From a bacterium (lineage in GTDB: Bacteria; BMS3Abin14): a stretch of 58,185 nt of DNA. This document shows, in pieces, positions 15,618-24,276 of the stretch. The number at the start of each line of letters is the position of its first letter. Within the stretch, counting starts at the first letter, position 1. Under the pieces are notes generated by a model. It was not told the DNA's origin, did no database searches, and was given only the letters and a program-made list of their open reading frames with translations. The stretch lies in contig CP070719.1 of the NCBI GenBank assembly GCA_020350725.1, positions 594,579 through 652,763 of the forward strand, read 5' to 3'. The translations under genes and the position numbers were made by a program.

Positions 15618-16649
15618 CTAATCGTTTCTCTCTACGTCGTAGACGTCCACCCAGGGGGCATTTCCCGCAGCGCTGAAGACCTCTCCGTAGACGGTTATCA
15701 GGCTTCCCCTCTCAGCCGACTGCACCCTCTGGACGACATCGGCAAACTCCCTGTCGATGAAGAGCCGCCACAGGACAAAGTCCCCCGACTCGACCTGGAA
15801 GTTCAGGAATTCGGTTGATTTTCGAGGGGTGGTGAAAGATGCCGTTTTTTTCCCCACACTGGTCCCTTCGACGAACACAGGCAGAACGCTGTGCAGCGAG
15901 CAGAGGAATTTTACCCGCCTGCCCACAAGGCTCGATGCCTCCCTGGCCAGATGCTCGACGCCCACCTCCTCGAAAAGGGCCGCCAACTCCCTTATCTCCT
16001 TCCGCGCCTCGTCGGCGTGGATGTTGTCAGGGTATTGGCGGAGAAATTCCCTGTAGCCGGACAGCTGATGGGCCGATCTGAAGGGCAGGTACACCAGATC
16101 GTCTATCCGCTCCTTCGCTCCTTTGACGTAATAGTTCCAGGGGTTCCTGTCTATGAATTCCTCAAACGCGGCTATCGTGCCCCTGATCTTGTAGGGTCGG
16201 TAGACGATACCGTCGGCAATCCGCCCCGCTTCCTCCGCCAGGCCGCTTCCGGGGTTCCTTCTGACGAACTGCCGGAAGGCGTCCTCCGTACCCTCGATGG
16301 TCGCCCGTATAAAATCGCCGTACTCGAGGGCGTTGCTGAAGATGAGAATGGCCCTCGTTTCCCTGATCCGCCGGGCAACCGACGCCGGTATGGGTTCACT
16401 GACGATCTCATCCGAGTAGACATTCCTGACCGTGATCTGGGCAACGGGCTCCCCCTGATCCGTAAAGACGTAGAGGACGTCACCCTCCCCTACACCCTGC
16501 AGTCCCTGGATCTTCCTGTTGATCTTGACCACAGAGGAAACCGAACCGAGAACGGCTGCTCCCCGGATCACCTCCGCTGCCGACGGGATCGGAGCGGCCA
16601 CCACCGACAGAATGATCAAGAGGGCTGGAAGAACGGGAGATCTCCTCAT
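15618..16649 (-). CDS. Secreted protein of unknown function with repeat-like helical middle
   Basis: A cleavable signal peptide (MRRSPVLPALLIILSVVAAPIPSAA) starts at ATG 16649, which has GGAG upstream; an extended start at 16694 would add residues that do not fit. Next comes a beta-rich segment (GSVSSVVKINRKIQGLQGVGEGDVLYVF) resembling flagellar/FlgT-like assembly or SH3-type domains. The region around residues 115-225 then has repeated units of the form F-x2-F-x5-P-x5-A-x3-I (FRQFVRRNPGSGLAEEAGRI, FEEFIDRNPWNYYVKGAKERI, YREFLRQYPDNIHADEARKEI), which look like TPR-type helical pairs. The C-terminal part is beta-rich. A periplasmic scaffold role is a guess. Confidence 0.6.
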   Translation of the reverse strand: MRRSPVLPALLIILSVVAAPIPSAAEVIRGAAVLGSVSSVVKINRKIQGLQGVGEGDVLYVFTDQGEPVAQITVRNVYSDEIVSEPIPASVARRIRETRAILIFSNALEYGDFIRATIEGTEDAFRQFVRRNPGSGLAEEAGRIADGIVYRPYKIRGTIAAFEEFIDRNPWNYYVKGAKERIDDLVYLPFRSAHQLSGYREFLRQYPDNIHADEARKEIRELAALFEEVGVEHLAREASSLVGRRVKFLCSLHSVLPVFVEGTSVGKKTASFTTPRKSTEFLNFQVESGDFVLWRLFIDREFADVVQRVQSAERGSLITVYGEVFSAAGNAPWVDVYDVERND

Positions 16650-16757
16650 GGATCGACTCCTGGGCGACCTGAATGATCGACAGGGCATAGACAAAAGGGA
16701 TGACGCATCATCATACCGAAAATCCCGCCCGCCAACAACAGGACCGGATACCCGGCC

Positions 16758-17087
16758 TCAGGGCAACCCTCCCCCGTCTGGGGGAAAGAGTTCCAGAACG
16801 GTGGCACCCCATCCGCCGGCATGGCCCTCAGCATCCCTGAAACTCCTGACCATGCTCAATCCGGCAAGCAGGTCCCGGACCGCCTTCCGCTGGACACCCT
16901 TGCCCTTTCCGTGGATGATCCTTATCTCGAGGATGCCCCGCTCTCTGCAGGACCTGAGGTACTCCTGCACCACATCCAGGACATCAGCGGGCTGGAACAT
17001 GTGCAGATCGAGGACTCCCTCCAGGGGCACCTCGGTTATGACATCCCGGTCGTCCTGACCGTTCTCAGGACGATCGTCTTCAGTCAA
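16758..17087 (-). CDS. Smr domain protein
   Basis: A stand-alone Smr (MutS2 C-terminal-like) domain of about 109 residues. GVLDLHMFQPADVLDVVQEYL is the DLH motif region, and IRIIHGKGKGVQRKAV is the HGKGxG motif. Smr domains nick DNA or cleave RNA in some proteins. The start appears to be TTG 17087, overlapping the stop of the PP-loop gene (17080-17082) by 8 nt, with GAGGA close upstream. It forms a coupled pair with that gene. Confidence 0.85.
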   Translation of the reverse strand: MTEDDRPENGQDDRDVITEVPLEGVLDLHMFQPADVLDVVQEYLRSCRERGILEIRIIHGKGKGVQRKAVRDLLAGLSMVRSFRDAEGHAGGWGATVLELFPPDGGGLP

Positions 17088-18081
17088 TCCTCAATTCCTC
17101 CAGCAGGGCGTCAGCGGCCGGCCTGACATCGACGACCTGCTCCGAACCTCCCGGGCCGACGATCCTGACCTGACAATCGACCTCTCTGGGCGCCTTACTG
17201 TACCGGGCGGTTATGGACGCTGCAACGCGCCGGTCGTCCTCCGCAGCCCCGCCCTCAAGCAGGGAAACCGGGCCGGGAAAATCGACGACCTTGACGACGA
17301 GATCTTCCGGCCTGAACAGCCCCTCGATCACCTCGTTGTCGCTCTGGTGGCGCCCCACCACCACCTTGCTCCCGCCTGAAAGCCTGAAGTGCCTTCCCAC
17401 CTTGAGCCTCTCGATATCCAGGGCGTCCGCGAGAGGTTTCCGGTCCAGGAGTTCCCTCAGACGGGCCGAGAATCCGGGATCGGTGAGCAGGCAGCCTCCG
17501 CCCGGTGAGGGAAACTCCCGGATACCGAACCTCTCAGCCAGTTCCATCTGCCTCCTCCGGGACCGGCCCTGGATATCGAGCAGAGCGGAACGGTCCACGA
17601 GACCCTCCCGCTCGGGCTCCGTCTCGGGAAGGAGCCTGGCAGAGAGGGGTCTCAGGATACGTCCGGGATAGCCTGACAGTTTCTCGACCAGCCGCAGGGC
17701 CGCCATGTTCTGGGACATCGGCCTCTGGCCGAGAACCTCTCCGGAGAACAGAAAATCGGCCTCCAACTCCTCCATGAGGTCCCCGGCGATTTTGAACATC
17801 ATGCCGTGACAGTCGATGCAGGGGTTCATGTTCTTGCCGTAACCGTGGGCCGGATCCTTGACCATCCTGAGGTGGTCCTCGGTGATGTCCAGGACCCTGT
17901 GGGAAATGCCGAGCAGGGCGGCGGCCGCCTCACCCCTGGCGCTCCCGAAAAAAGGGGTCCTGAAGGTCATGCCCAGAACGTCGATCCCCTGCTCCAGGAG
18001 GACCCTCACGGCCAGCATGCTGTCCAATCCTCCGGACATCAGGCCGATACCTCTTGTTTTCCGTTTCCCGTCCGGTGTCAC
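17080..18081 (-). CDS. PP-loop ATPase, tRNA thiolation-like (ThiI/MnmA-related)
   Basis: A pyrophosphatase loop MSGGLDSMLAVRVL near the N-terminus marks an adenylating enzyme of the ThiI/MnmA class. Further matches are MNPCIDCHGMMF, with cysteines that could carry persulfide, FSGEVLGQRPMSQ, and PSPGGGCLLTDPGF. The C-terminal third (LKVGRHFRLSGGSKVVVGRHQSDNEVI) resembles the NFACT-R/DUF814 RNA-binding module. The sum suggests sulfur transfer onto tRNA, but target and position are not known. GTG 18081 has GGAGAAG upstream. The length of 333 residues lacks the THUMP domain of true ThiI. Confidence 0.75.
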   Translation of the reverse strand: MTPDGKRKTRGIGLMSGGLDSMLAVRVLLEQGIDVLGMTFRTPFFGSARGEAAAALLGISHRVLDITEDHLRMVKDPAHGYGKNMNPCIDCHGMMFKIAGDLMEELEADFLFSGEVLGQRPMSQNMAALRLVEKLSGYPGRILRPLSARLLPETEPEREGLVDRSALLDIQGRSRRRQMELAERFGIREFPSPGGGCLLTDPGFSARLRELLDRKPLADALDIERLKVGRHFRLSGGSKVVVGRHQSDNEVIEGLFRPEDLVVKVVDFPGPVSLLEGGAAEDDRRVAASITARYSKAPREVDCQVRIVGPGGSEQVVDVRPAADALLEELRID

Positions 18082-18192
18082 CGTCTTCTCCTGTGGCCGG
18101 CGTCTGCATTGATCCCAATGGTGTCACTGATCATCCAATAACAGGGCCGGTGAGTCAAGGAGGGGAAGAGACAGGGTCCGGTATCCCATAAA

Positions 18193-18230
18193 GGTTCCCA
18201 GTTCCCGGTTCACAGTTCCCGGCTCTCCGG
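18193..18230. repeat. Heptamer repeat GGTTCCC/AGTTCCC
   Basis: GGTTCCC, AGTTCCC, GGTTCAC, AGTTCCC and GGCTCTC run at period 7 directly before the gltA terminator. The unit is the reverse complement of the GTGAACC/GGGAACT family at 33140-33345. Confidence 0.75.
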
Positions 18231-18232
18231 GC

Positions 18233-18265
18233 AAAAAAACCCCGGGCCGGAAGACCGGCCCGGGG
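18233..18265 (-). terminator. Intrinsic terminator of gltA
   Basis: CCCCGGGCCGG (18240-18250) pairs with CCGGCCCGGGG (18255-18265) around AAGA. Seven A residues at 18233-18239 read as a T run on the minus strand. It lies 22 nt after the gltA stop. Confidence 0.93.
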
Positions 18266-18287
18266 CTGACGCGGTGGAGGATCGACC

Positions 18288-19571
18288 CTACTTCTTGCCC
18301 GTCACGAAACTCCTGACGAAATCGGTGGTGACGGATTTGGGCCTCTCGATGGGAGCGCCAAGAGCCCTGTTGTAGATGAGCTGGGCGCCGACCCCGAGGG
18401 CCCGGGAGACGCTGAACAGAACGGTATAGTAGGAAAACTCCGTTATCCCGAAGTGGTAGACCAGGGAACCGGATGCCGCGTCCACGTTGGGCCATGGATT
18501 CTTGGCTTTGCCGTGTTCCTTGAGAATGCCGGGCACCAGGTCGAACATCTTGGCCACCGTCTGGAAGACGGGGTCCTCCGGGATGCGCTCCTTTCCCCAG
18601 GCGACCTGGGCCGTGAAGCGGGGGTCGGTGACCCTGAGCACGGCGTGTCCGTATCCGGGGATAACTTTGCCGCCGTTGAGGGTATCCCAGCAGTACTGGG
18701 TCAGCTGCTCGTCGTTGGGCGCCCCGCCGAACTTGTCGATCATCTGGAGCACGAAGGCCAGGCACTCCTGATTGGCCAGGCCGTGCAGAGGGCCGGCCAG
18801 ACCGTTGAGGCCGGCAGAGAGGGCATAGTAGAAATCGGAGAGCGCCGATCCCACGGTGTGGCAGACATGGGCGCTGACGTTGCCGCTCTCGTGGTCGCTG
18901 TGAAGGGTGAGATAGAGTCTCATGAGATCGGCCAGGTTGCCGTCAGGATCGGGGATGCCCATCATGTGGGCATAGTTGCCGCCCCAGTCGAGTTTGGGGT
19001 CGGGAGGGATAAGATCGCCCTTGTTGAAGCGGATGCGGTAGATTCCCGCGGCCAATTCGGGGAGCTTGGCCAGGAGGTTGAGGACATCCTCGAGGGTTGA
19101 ATCCCAGTACTCCGTTTTCTTGACCCCGGCGGCATACGCCTTGGCGAACTCGGACTGATTCTGCATGGCCATGATGCCCACGCTGATCATGGCCATGGGG
19201 TGGGAGTCCTTGGACATGGCCCTGAGCACGTCCCAGACGTAGGAAGGCACGCCGGCGCGCTTGGAGAACTCTGCCTGAAGACCCTTGAGTTCATCGGCAC
19301 TGGGAACCTCACCGGTGACCAGGAGCCAGAAGATCTCCTCCGGAAGCTTGTCGGTGAGCTCCAGAAGTGGAATTCCCCTGATGATCAGACCCTTCTCCGG
19401 ACTGACCTCCGAAGTGTCGCAGATCAGGCCTTTGATGCCCCTCATGCCACCGTAGGCCATGGCAACAGTCGCCTCGGAGAGGACGACATCCCCATAGTTC
19501 TTAACCAGATCCCTGATCTCCTCCCGCTGACCGGGAATCTGGCTGGCTAGTTTCTCCTTTAGGCTTCCCAT
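18288..19571 (-). CDS. gltA: Citrate synthase (mitochondrial-like si type)
   Basis: This is the entry enzyme of the TCA cycle: acetyl-CoA plus oxaloacetate to citrate. The 427-residue sequence follows the eukaryotic-like form rather than the usual bacterial type: LREEI-like N-terminal helices, GGMRGIKGLICDTSEVSPEKGLIIRG, LLVTGEVPS. The active-site histidines lie in LAGPLHGLANQE and PGYGHAVLRVTDPR, and the aspartate is in NVDAASGSLVYHFG. Related enzymes are known from Geobacteraceae. ATG 19571 is preferred because AAAGGAG lies just upstream; a frame extension to 19622 has no ribosome binding site. It has its own promoter (19758-19787) and a strong terminator, so it is monocistronic. Confidence 0.95.
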   Translation of the reverse strand: MGSLKEKLASQIPGQREEIRDLVKNYGDVVLSEATVAMAYGGMRGIKGLICDTSEVSPEKGLIIRGIPLLELTDKLPEEIFWLLVTGEVPSADELKGLQAEFSKRAGVPSYVWDVLRAMSKDSHPMAMISVGIMAMQNQSEFAKAYAAGVKKTEYWDSTLEDVLNLLAKLPELAAGIYRIRFNKGDLIPPDPKLDWGGNYAHMMGIPDPDGNLADLMRLYLTLHSDHESGNVSAHVCHTVGSALSDFYYALSAGLNGLAGPLHGLANQECLAFVLQMIDKFGGAPNDEQLTQYCWDTLNGGKVIPGYGHAVLRVTDPRFTAQVAWGKERIPEDPVFQTVAKMFDLVPGILKEHGKAKNPWPNVDAASGSLVYHFGITEFSYYTVLFSVSRALGVGAQLIYNRALGAPIERPKSVTTDFVRSFVTGKK

Positions 19572-19757
19572 ACTCACACTCCTTTGCTCGTTGTGTTTCC
19601 GGCGGACCACCGTCGGATCCAAAAAACGAAGATCGCTATCGTATCCCTGGAAAAGTAGATCCCCTCCCCTCTGAATGTGATTCGATTATTTTTCGGAAAA
19701 CATCAGTAGAATCAGTCTGTTCGGCACATCACCCCAACACAGCCAGATGAGACATAC

Positions 19758-19787
19758 TGTATACAAAATACCGGATAAGATAGTCAA
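19758..19787 (-). promoter_or_regulatory. Candidate sigma70 promoter of gltA with TGTATACA palindrome
   Basis: On the minus strand TTGACT (19782-19787) and TATACA (19758-19763) are 18 nt apart, a good sigma70 match. The -10 lies in the palindrome TGTATACA (19758-19765), which resembles operators of GntR/FadR-type regulators. It is about 190 nt upstream of the gltA start. Confidence 0.5.
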
Positions 19788-19904
19788 TGCGCAAGCAGTT
19801 TTTTCGCCAAGCTGTAAATTTCTTAACAGGTTTCTTCATCCCCCTTCTTGACGGCCGTGCCCACCTGTGATTAGGTGCAGGCCAGACAGAGAGGAGGTCG
19901 GAAC

Positions 19905-20309
19905 GTGGAACGTCTGAAGCCCGGAGCGAGGGGGAGCTTTTCCGAGGTCGTCGAGAACTGGCATCTGGCCAGCTCCATGGGAAATACCGGTGTGGATGTC
20001 CTGGCCACGCCAACGGTCGCCTATCTGTTCGAGGGTGCCGCCTCGGACGCCCTGGCCCCGGTCATGAGGCCCGGCGAGATCTCGGTGGGGACCGAGATCC
20101 TCGTCCGCCATCTCCGGCCCACCCCCCCAGGTATGCGGGTGGAGACGATCGTCGTCCTCCGCGAGGTCCGGGGCAGCAGATATCTTTTCGACGCCGTGGT
20201 CCACGACGAGGTGGAGAAGGTTGCCGAGGGGACGATCGAACGGGCTATCCTCGACGGCCGCAGGTTCGAGAGGAGCGTGGCCGAGAAGAGGAAGCCGGTG
20301 GTGGTGTGA
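19905..20309 (+). CDS. Hotdog-fold thioesterase (FlK-like)
   Basis: A single-domain hotdog protein of about 134 residues. Its TPTVAYLFEGAASDALAPVM segment matches the catalytic helix of the fluoroacetyl-CoA thioesterase/acyl-CoA thioesterase family, with the threonine and glutamate in place. The VGTEILVRHLRPTPPGMRVETIVVL strand follows, as does YLFDAVVHDEVEKVAEGTIERAIL. It probably hydrolyses short acyl-CoA esters; the physiological substrate is unknown. GTG 19905 follows GAGGAGG by 7 nt, which settles the start. It is divergent from gltA and separated by an AT-rich promoter region. Confidence 0.8.
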   Translation: MERLKPGARGSFSEVVENWHLASSMGNTGVDVLATPTVAYLFEGAASDALAPVMRPGEISVGTEILVRHLRPTPPGMRVETIVVLREVRGSRYLFDAVVHDEVEKVAEGTIERAILDGRRFERSVAEKRKPVVV

Positions 20310-20416
20310 TCGGTTGCTTCGAAACGGATGAGAGTGATGGCGCGATGGGGCGGACGGGCGACAGGGTGACTGATAAAATACCTGATCTCCGCTCACCACT
20401 CACGGATCCCGAATTT

Positions 20417-20463
20417 AACCAGAAACCAGGAACCAGAAACTAGAAACCAGAAACTAGAAACTA
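20417..20463. repeat. Heptamer repeat AACCAGA/AACTAGA
   Basis: Six to seven units (AACCAGA, AACCAGG, AACCAGA, AACTAGA and so on) run in perfect register just 7 nt upstream of the antiporter start codon. Confidence 0.85.
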
Positions 20464-20469
20464 TTCTTT

Positions 20470-22041
20470 ATGGACCATTCCCTCCTCCAGCCGGAGATTC
20501 AATTTCTCACCCTCCTCACTTTCGCCGCGGCGATCGCCGTGGCCGTCAAGTACGTCCGCCTCCCCTACACCATCGCCCTGGTCATCGGCGGACTGTTCGT
20601 GGGCCTGACGGGGATCGAACCCTATCGCCTCACCCAGGATCTCATCCTGTTTATCTTTCTTCCCCCCCTTCTCTTCGAGGGTGCCATCCACTTCGAACTG
20701 ACGGATCTGAGGAGGAACCTCCGGACTATCGGCACTCTGGCTTTTCCCGGCCTTATCGTCACCGCTTTTCTGGCGGGGTTTCTCATCCAGCGCGTCACGG
20801 AGCTTCCCATGACGGTGGCCATTCTCGTCGGGGTCATGGTCACCCCCACGGACCCCATCTCCGTCCTGGCCCTGTTCAAACGCCTGGGAGTGTCGAAGAG
20901 GCTGTCCATGATCGTCGAGGGGGAGTCGGTCTTCAACGACGGTACGGGCATCGTCCTGTACGGCGTCCTGCTCGGAATCGTGACCTCCGGCACCTTCAGC
21001 CTGCAGTCCTCACTGTACCTCTTCCTCAAGGTGGTCATCGGGGGTCTCCTCGTAGGGGTCCTCTCCGGCTACCTGGCCTTTCTCCTCCTGAAAAAACTGG
21101 ACGATCACGTTCTCGAGGTGCTCATCACGATCCTCCTGGCCTTCGGCTCCTTCATCATCTCCGAACACTCCTTTCACGTTTCGGGTGTCATGGCCGTGGT
21201 CGCCGCGGGAGTCGTGGTGGGCAACCAGGGGACCCGTTTTGCCATGAGCCCGACCACCAGGATCGCCCTCATGGATTTCTGGGAGATCGCCGCCTTCATC
21301 ATCAACTCCCTGATCTTCCTCATGATCGGGACCCAGATCCACGTGACCGAACTCATCGAGACGGGTCCGGCCATCCTCATGGTGTTCGCCATCGTCATAT
21401 TGGCGAGAGCGGCCACCTGCTATTCTTCCGTCGGTCTTCTCAACCTCGCCGGGGAAAGGATCCCGTCCCGATGGGTCCACATAATCAACTGGGGCGGCAT
21501 TCACGGCTCCATCCCCATCGCCCTGGCCCTGGGACTGCCTGACATGCCGAGGAGGGACTTTATCCTGTCGCTGGTCTTCGGGGTCGTCTTCCTGTCACTG
21601 ACCGTCCAGGGCCTGACCGTGTCCCCTCTGATACGGCTCCTCCGTCTTGCCGGAAGGGACGAGGAGGAGGAACTCTACGAAAGGTCCGTGGCGAGCGCCG
21701 TCGCCCTGAGGCGGGCGGCCGAAGACCTGAATCGACGGAGAGGTGAAGGACGGATCTCCCACGCTATCCACGAGCGGCTGTCGGAGGAACTGGATGTGCG
21801 CCTGGGCCAGGTCCAGGAGAGGATCTCACGGCTGGAGGAGAATCCGGCGGTCCAGTCCCTGTGGGAGAAGAAGACCAGAAAGTCCCTCCTCATGCTGGAG
21901 AAGAGCACCCTCATGGACCTGGCCATGCAGGGCGTGATCAGCTACGAGAGCGCCGGAGAGCTCATTCGGCGGGTGGATGAAGCCCTGGCGGATGAGAAGT
22001 TCATGATCGAGGAGGAGGAGGAACGGACCGACGATCAGTGA
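20470..22041 (+). CDS. Na+/H+ antiporter, CPA1 family (NhaP-like)
   Basis: A polytopic inner-membrane cation/proton antiporter of 523 residues with about 12 hydrophobic helices in residues 10-390. ITPTDPISVLALFKRLG-type sequence (here VTPTDPISVLALFKRLG), then GESVFNDGTGIVLY, carries the ND pair typical of CPA1 transport sites. The last 130 residues are a charged cytoplasmic helical domain that probably regulates activity. It should exchange Na+ (or K+) for H+ at the inner membrane for pH and salt homeostasis. A heptamer repeat occupies the space where a ribosome binding site is expected, so initiation at ATG 20470 looks weak. Confidence 0.92.
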   Translation: MDHSLLQPEIQFLTLLTFAAAIAVAVKYVRLPYTIALVIGGLFVGLTGIEPYRLTQDLILFIFLPPLLFEGAIHFELTDLRRNLRTIGTLAFPGLIVTAFLAGFLIQRVTELPMTVAILVGVMVTPTDPISVLALFKRLGVSKRLSMIVEGESVFNDGTGIVLYGVLLGIVTSGTFSLQSSLYLFLKVVIGGLLVGVLSGYLAFLLLKKLDDHVLEVLITILLAFGSFIISEHSFHVSGVMAVVAAGVVVGNQGTRFAMSPTTRIALMDFWEIAAFIINSLIFLMIGTQIHVTELIETGPAILMVFAIVILARAATCYSSVGLLNLAGERIPSRWVHIINWGGIHGSIPIALALGLPDMPRRDFILSLVFGVVFLSLTVQGLTVSPLIRLLRLAGRDEEEELYERSVASAVALRRAAEDLNRRRGEGRISHAIHERLSEELDVRLGQVQERISRLEENPAVQSLWEKKTRKSLLMLEKSTLMDLAMQGVISYESAGELIRRVDEALADEKFMIEEEEERTDDQ

Positions 22042-22368
22042 CCAGGGCGATCCAAGATCCAAAACAAAGATTTTTCACCGCAGGGTGCGCGGAGCAATGC
22101 AGAGAAAACCAAGGGTGTGTTTTTAGTCTGATCTGCAGGCTGTTCCATACCCGCCTTCTCGATCCGATCCGGGACCAGGCGTCGGGGATTAAAGATCTTT
22201 TTCCCAGAGATTGCCCCATTACCGAAATGGATCTGTCCTGTTGCTTCCAGCTTCGCCCGCAACCTCAGGGCCATGGCGAACAGGTACAATGACGGAATAA
22301 ACGGAAATATTCAGGATTCCCAGGCGATCGCTGATCTTCCGTTCTGGATTTTGGATTCGATCAACCAC
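22042..22368. other. Intergenic stretch with degenerate repeats, no gene
   Basis: Between the antiporter (+) and FHA (-) gene ends there is no credible ORF. Heptamer remnants GATCCAA/AACAAAG lie near 22047-22070 and TTCTGGA/TTTTGGA near 22342-22360. A period-8-like CGCAGGGT/GCGCGGAG stretch is near 22078-22105. Nothing else is recognised. Confidence 0.5.
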
Positions 22369-22728
22369 CTACTTTTCCGGATCGATGACCAGAGTCCCGT
22401 CGATGTCGGTCATGATCCGTCCGTCCGGGAGGTCGCTGGGTTCCACCTTGAAGACCAGAGTGTGTCTGCCGATGGTGATGCGGTCATTGTTCCTCAGGCC
22501 GCTCTTCCAGCGGATCCGGGACCCGTTGACGAAGGTCCCGTTGGTGCTGTTCTTGTCCTCCACGAAAAATGGGTGCTCCTGCCGGTAGATCTCGGCGTGA
22601 AACCTGGAGACCGCCGGGTTCTCAAGCTGGACGTCGTTGGACGCATCCCTTCCGATCCGGATCGTCTGTTTTCCGACGTGGATCTCGCGGAGCACTCTGT
22701 CCCCGATCATCACGATGACTTTGGCCAT
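22369..22728 (-). CDS. FHA domain protein
   Basis: A 119-residue protein consisting of one forkhead-associated domain, which binds phosphothreonine peptides. The core motifs are present: IRIGRDASNDVQL, SRFHAEIY and NSTNGTFVNG. ATG 22728 has AGGAGG 6 nt upstream. Only one protein kinase is visible in the window (36259-37953); a functional link between them is possible but not supported by position. It has no signal peptide, and its target is unknown. Confidence 0.92.
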   Translation of the reverse strand: MAKVIVMIGDRVLREIHVGKQTIRIGRDASNDVQLENPAVSRFHAEIYRQEHPFFVEDKNSTNGTFVNGSRIRWKSGLRNNDRITIGRHTLVFKVEPSDLPDGRIMTDIDGTLVIDPEK

Positions 22729-22908
22729 GAACAACCTCCTGTATGGTACCTTTAACGACAGAGATCACAGAGAAAATCGCCGGGGACCGGGAAAAATTGA
22801 GCCGAAAAGCGATCCTGCCCTGAACTTCCCGGGAGTGAAGAGAATACAGAAGTTGGATCGCAGAATCCAGCATTTCGAAAATCCCGAATACGATCAGGAG
22901 AGGAAGTC

Positions 22909-22978
22909 GCCCTTAGCCCTTAGCCCTTAGCCCTTAGCCTTTAGCCCTTAGCCTTTAGCCTTTAGCTCTCAGTTCCTA
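22909..22978. repeat. Heptamer repeat AGCCCTT/AGCCTTT, ten units
   Basis: This is the clearest example of the period-7 class: ten consecutive units of AGCCCTT or AGCCTTT, ending in AGCTCTC and AGTTCCT. It lies 5 nt beyond the stop codon of the small membrane protein at 22983. Confidence 0.95.
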
Positions 22979-22982
22979 TATC

Positions 22983-23240
22983 CTAACCCACAGCCCTCAG
23001 AACCAGGATCACCAGTGTGATCACCGCCACCAGGGTGCTGGCCAGGGCGAACGCCACCCGCCAGCGCTGAAGAGCCACCTGTTTTTCCGCCGCTTCCGCC
23101 GATCGTTCAGCCAGCGATCGCCCCTCGTCACCCTCCGAACGTGGCCCGTTCGGACTTCCCCGGGCCTTGAGTTTTTTGGCGGCTTTTGCCCTGGCTTTGG
23201 CCATCTTCTTCAGGTATTTCGGGTCGTCCACACCGCCCAT
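22983..23240 (-). CDS. Small protein with C-terminal membrane anchor
   Basis: A protein of 85 residues that I cannot assign. The N-terminal half is very basic and alanine-rich (KYLKKMAKARAKAAKKLKARG); a polar linker follows, then a single C-terminal hydrophobic helix (WRVAFALASTLVAVITLVILVLRAVG). This layout suggests a tail-anchored protein. ATG 23240 was chosen for the GGGGAGAG 7-8 nt upstream. It follows the methyltransferase gene closely. Confidence 0.6.
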   Translation of the reverse strand: MGGVDDPKYLKKMAKARAKAAKKLKARGSPNGPRSEGDEGRSLAERSAEAAEKQVALQRWRVAFALASTLVAVITLVILVLRAVG

Positions 23241-23254
23241 ATCAATCTCTCCCC

Positions 23255-23947
23255 TCACTTCATGCCCCTGGCGACGGCGAAACAGCCCTCTCCGTACCCT
23301 TCCCTGATGGGCTCAAGTTCCCTGATCTGGCCGGGATCTGTGAAGATCGTCTGGCCGTAGGCCAGGGAATGAAAGCCTGCGCTTTTCAGGCGACAGTCCA
23401 CCTCTTTGCCGGAGCAGAATGCCGCCTCCCTGTAGAAGAGCGTTTCCCCGCTGCGCTCCTGATATACCCTGCCGACGGGGCTGTCCCGGTCGACAAATCC
23501 GACGACGAGGGACCCGCCGGCACTGAGGACGCGGTGGGCCTCCCTCAGGGCTCCGTCGACGTCATCGAGGAAGCAGAGTATGGTGACCATGAGAGCGAGA
23601 TCGAACTGGTCTCCCCGGAGGGGCAGATCTTCGGCGATGCCGCCGATCACCCGGACTCCCCTTTCCCGGGCGATCCTCGCCATCGACTGTGAAGGCTCTA
23701 CGCCTATCCTGATGCCCAGCAGGGCGGCAAACCTCCCGGTACCGACCCCGATCTCCAAACTCCGTCTCCCGTGAGGGAGCATGATCCTCACGGCTTCGAG
23801 TTCGGATCGGTAGGCACGCCAGTTCCTCGAAAACCGGGTGTCGTATTTTTCCGTGTGCCTCTCGAACGGCCCTATCCGGGCCGCCACCCCCCGAACCCCG
23901 GTACCGGAAGCTGCTGGGACTATTCCTGTTCCCCCGGCCGGGGACAT
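23255..23947 (-). CDS. Class I SAM-dependent methyltransferase
   Basis: A roughly 230-residue Rossmann-fold methyltransferase. Motif I reads SLEIGVGTGRFAALLG, followed by GVEPSQSMARIARERGV, EDLPLRGDQFDLALMVTILCFLDD and a RVLSAGGSLVVGFVDRDSP segment. These are the usual UbiE/Methyltransf_11 landmarks, so AdoMet binding is secure, but the acceptor is unknown. The 28 residues before the fold are low-complexity, and the true start may be a little downstream. The start overlaps the end of the YkoF-like gene (23920) by 28 nt. Confidence 0.85.
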   Translation of the reverse strand: MSPAGGTGIVPAASGTGVRGVAARIGPFERHTEKYDTRFSRNWRAYRSELEAVRIMLPHGRRSLEIGVGTGRFAALLGIRIGVEPSQSMARIARERGVRVIGGIAEDLPLRGDQFDLALMVTILCFLDDVDGALREAHRVLSAGGSLVVGFVDRDSPVGRVYQERSGETLFYREAAFCSGKEVDCRLKSAGFHSLAYGQTIFTDPGQIRELEPIREGYGEGCFAVARGMK

Positions 23948-24180
23948 GCATTGGAGACCGTGATCACCATCACCGCATCACCCCTGTCGGCCGCTCTGCG
24001 AAAACCGTCCAGAAGGGCATGGAAGATCCTTTCATCATCGCCCCACACGATGGTGCCCATGGCCCCGGGCAGGTTCTGGACATCGTGTCCGTCGAAAACA
24101 TCGAGAACGGCGCTGATCGAGGGTGACAGATCGTCCTGTCTCAGGGGGTAGACGCTTACCAGGGCCGTGATGCCGTGCAT
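23920..24180 (-). CDS. YkoF-like thiamine/HMP-binding domain protein
   Basis: An 86-residue single-domain protein. MHGITALVSVYPLRQDDLSPSISAVLDVF then GTIVWGDDERIFHALLDGFRRA fit the ferredoxin-like fold of YkoF and MTH1187-type thiamine- or HMP-binding proteins, with a conserved strand-helix-strand layout. ATG 24180 has GGGAGGTGG about 6 nt upstream; the frame continues to 24258 without support. Ligand binding is inferred. A second member of the wider class lies at 28255-28560. Confidence 0.6.
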   Translation of the reverse strand: MHGITALVSVYPLRQDDLSPSISAVLDVFDGHDVQNLPGAMGTIVWGDDERIFHALLDGFRRAADRGDAVMVITVSNACPRPGEQE

Positions 24181-24276
24181 CCCCGACCACCTCCCTTCTC
24201 CAGGCGCCCGCCACTCTTCCCCCTTCGAGGCGCAGCCCGCATGATCACTTGATGTCACGAAGGCCCGGGTCGGGGG

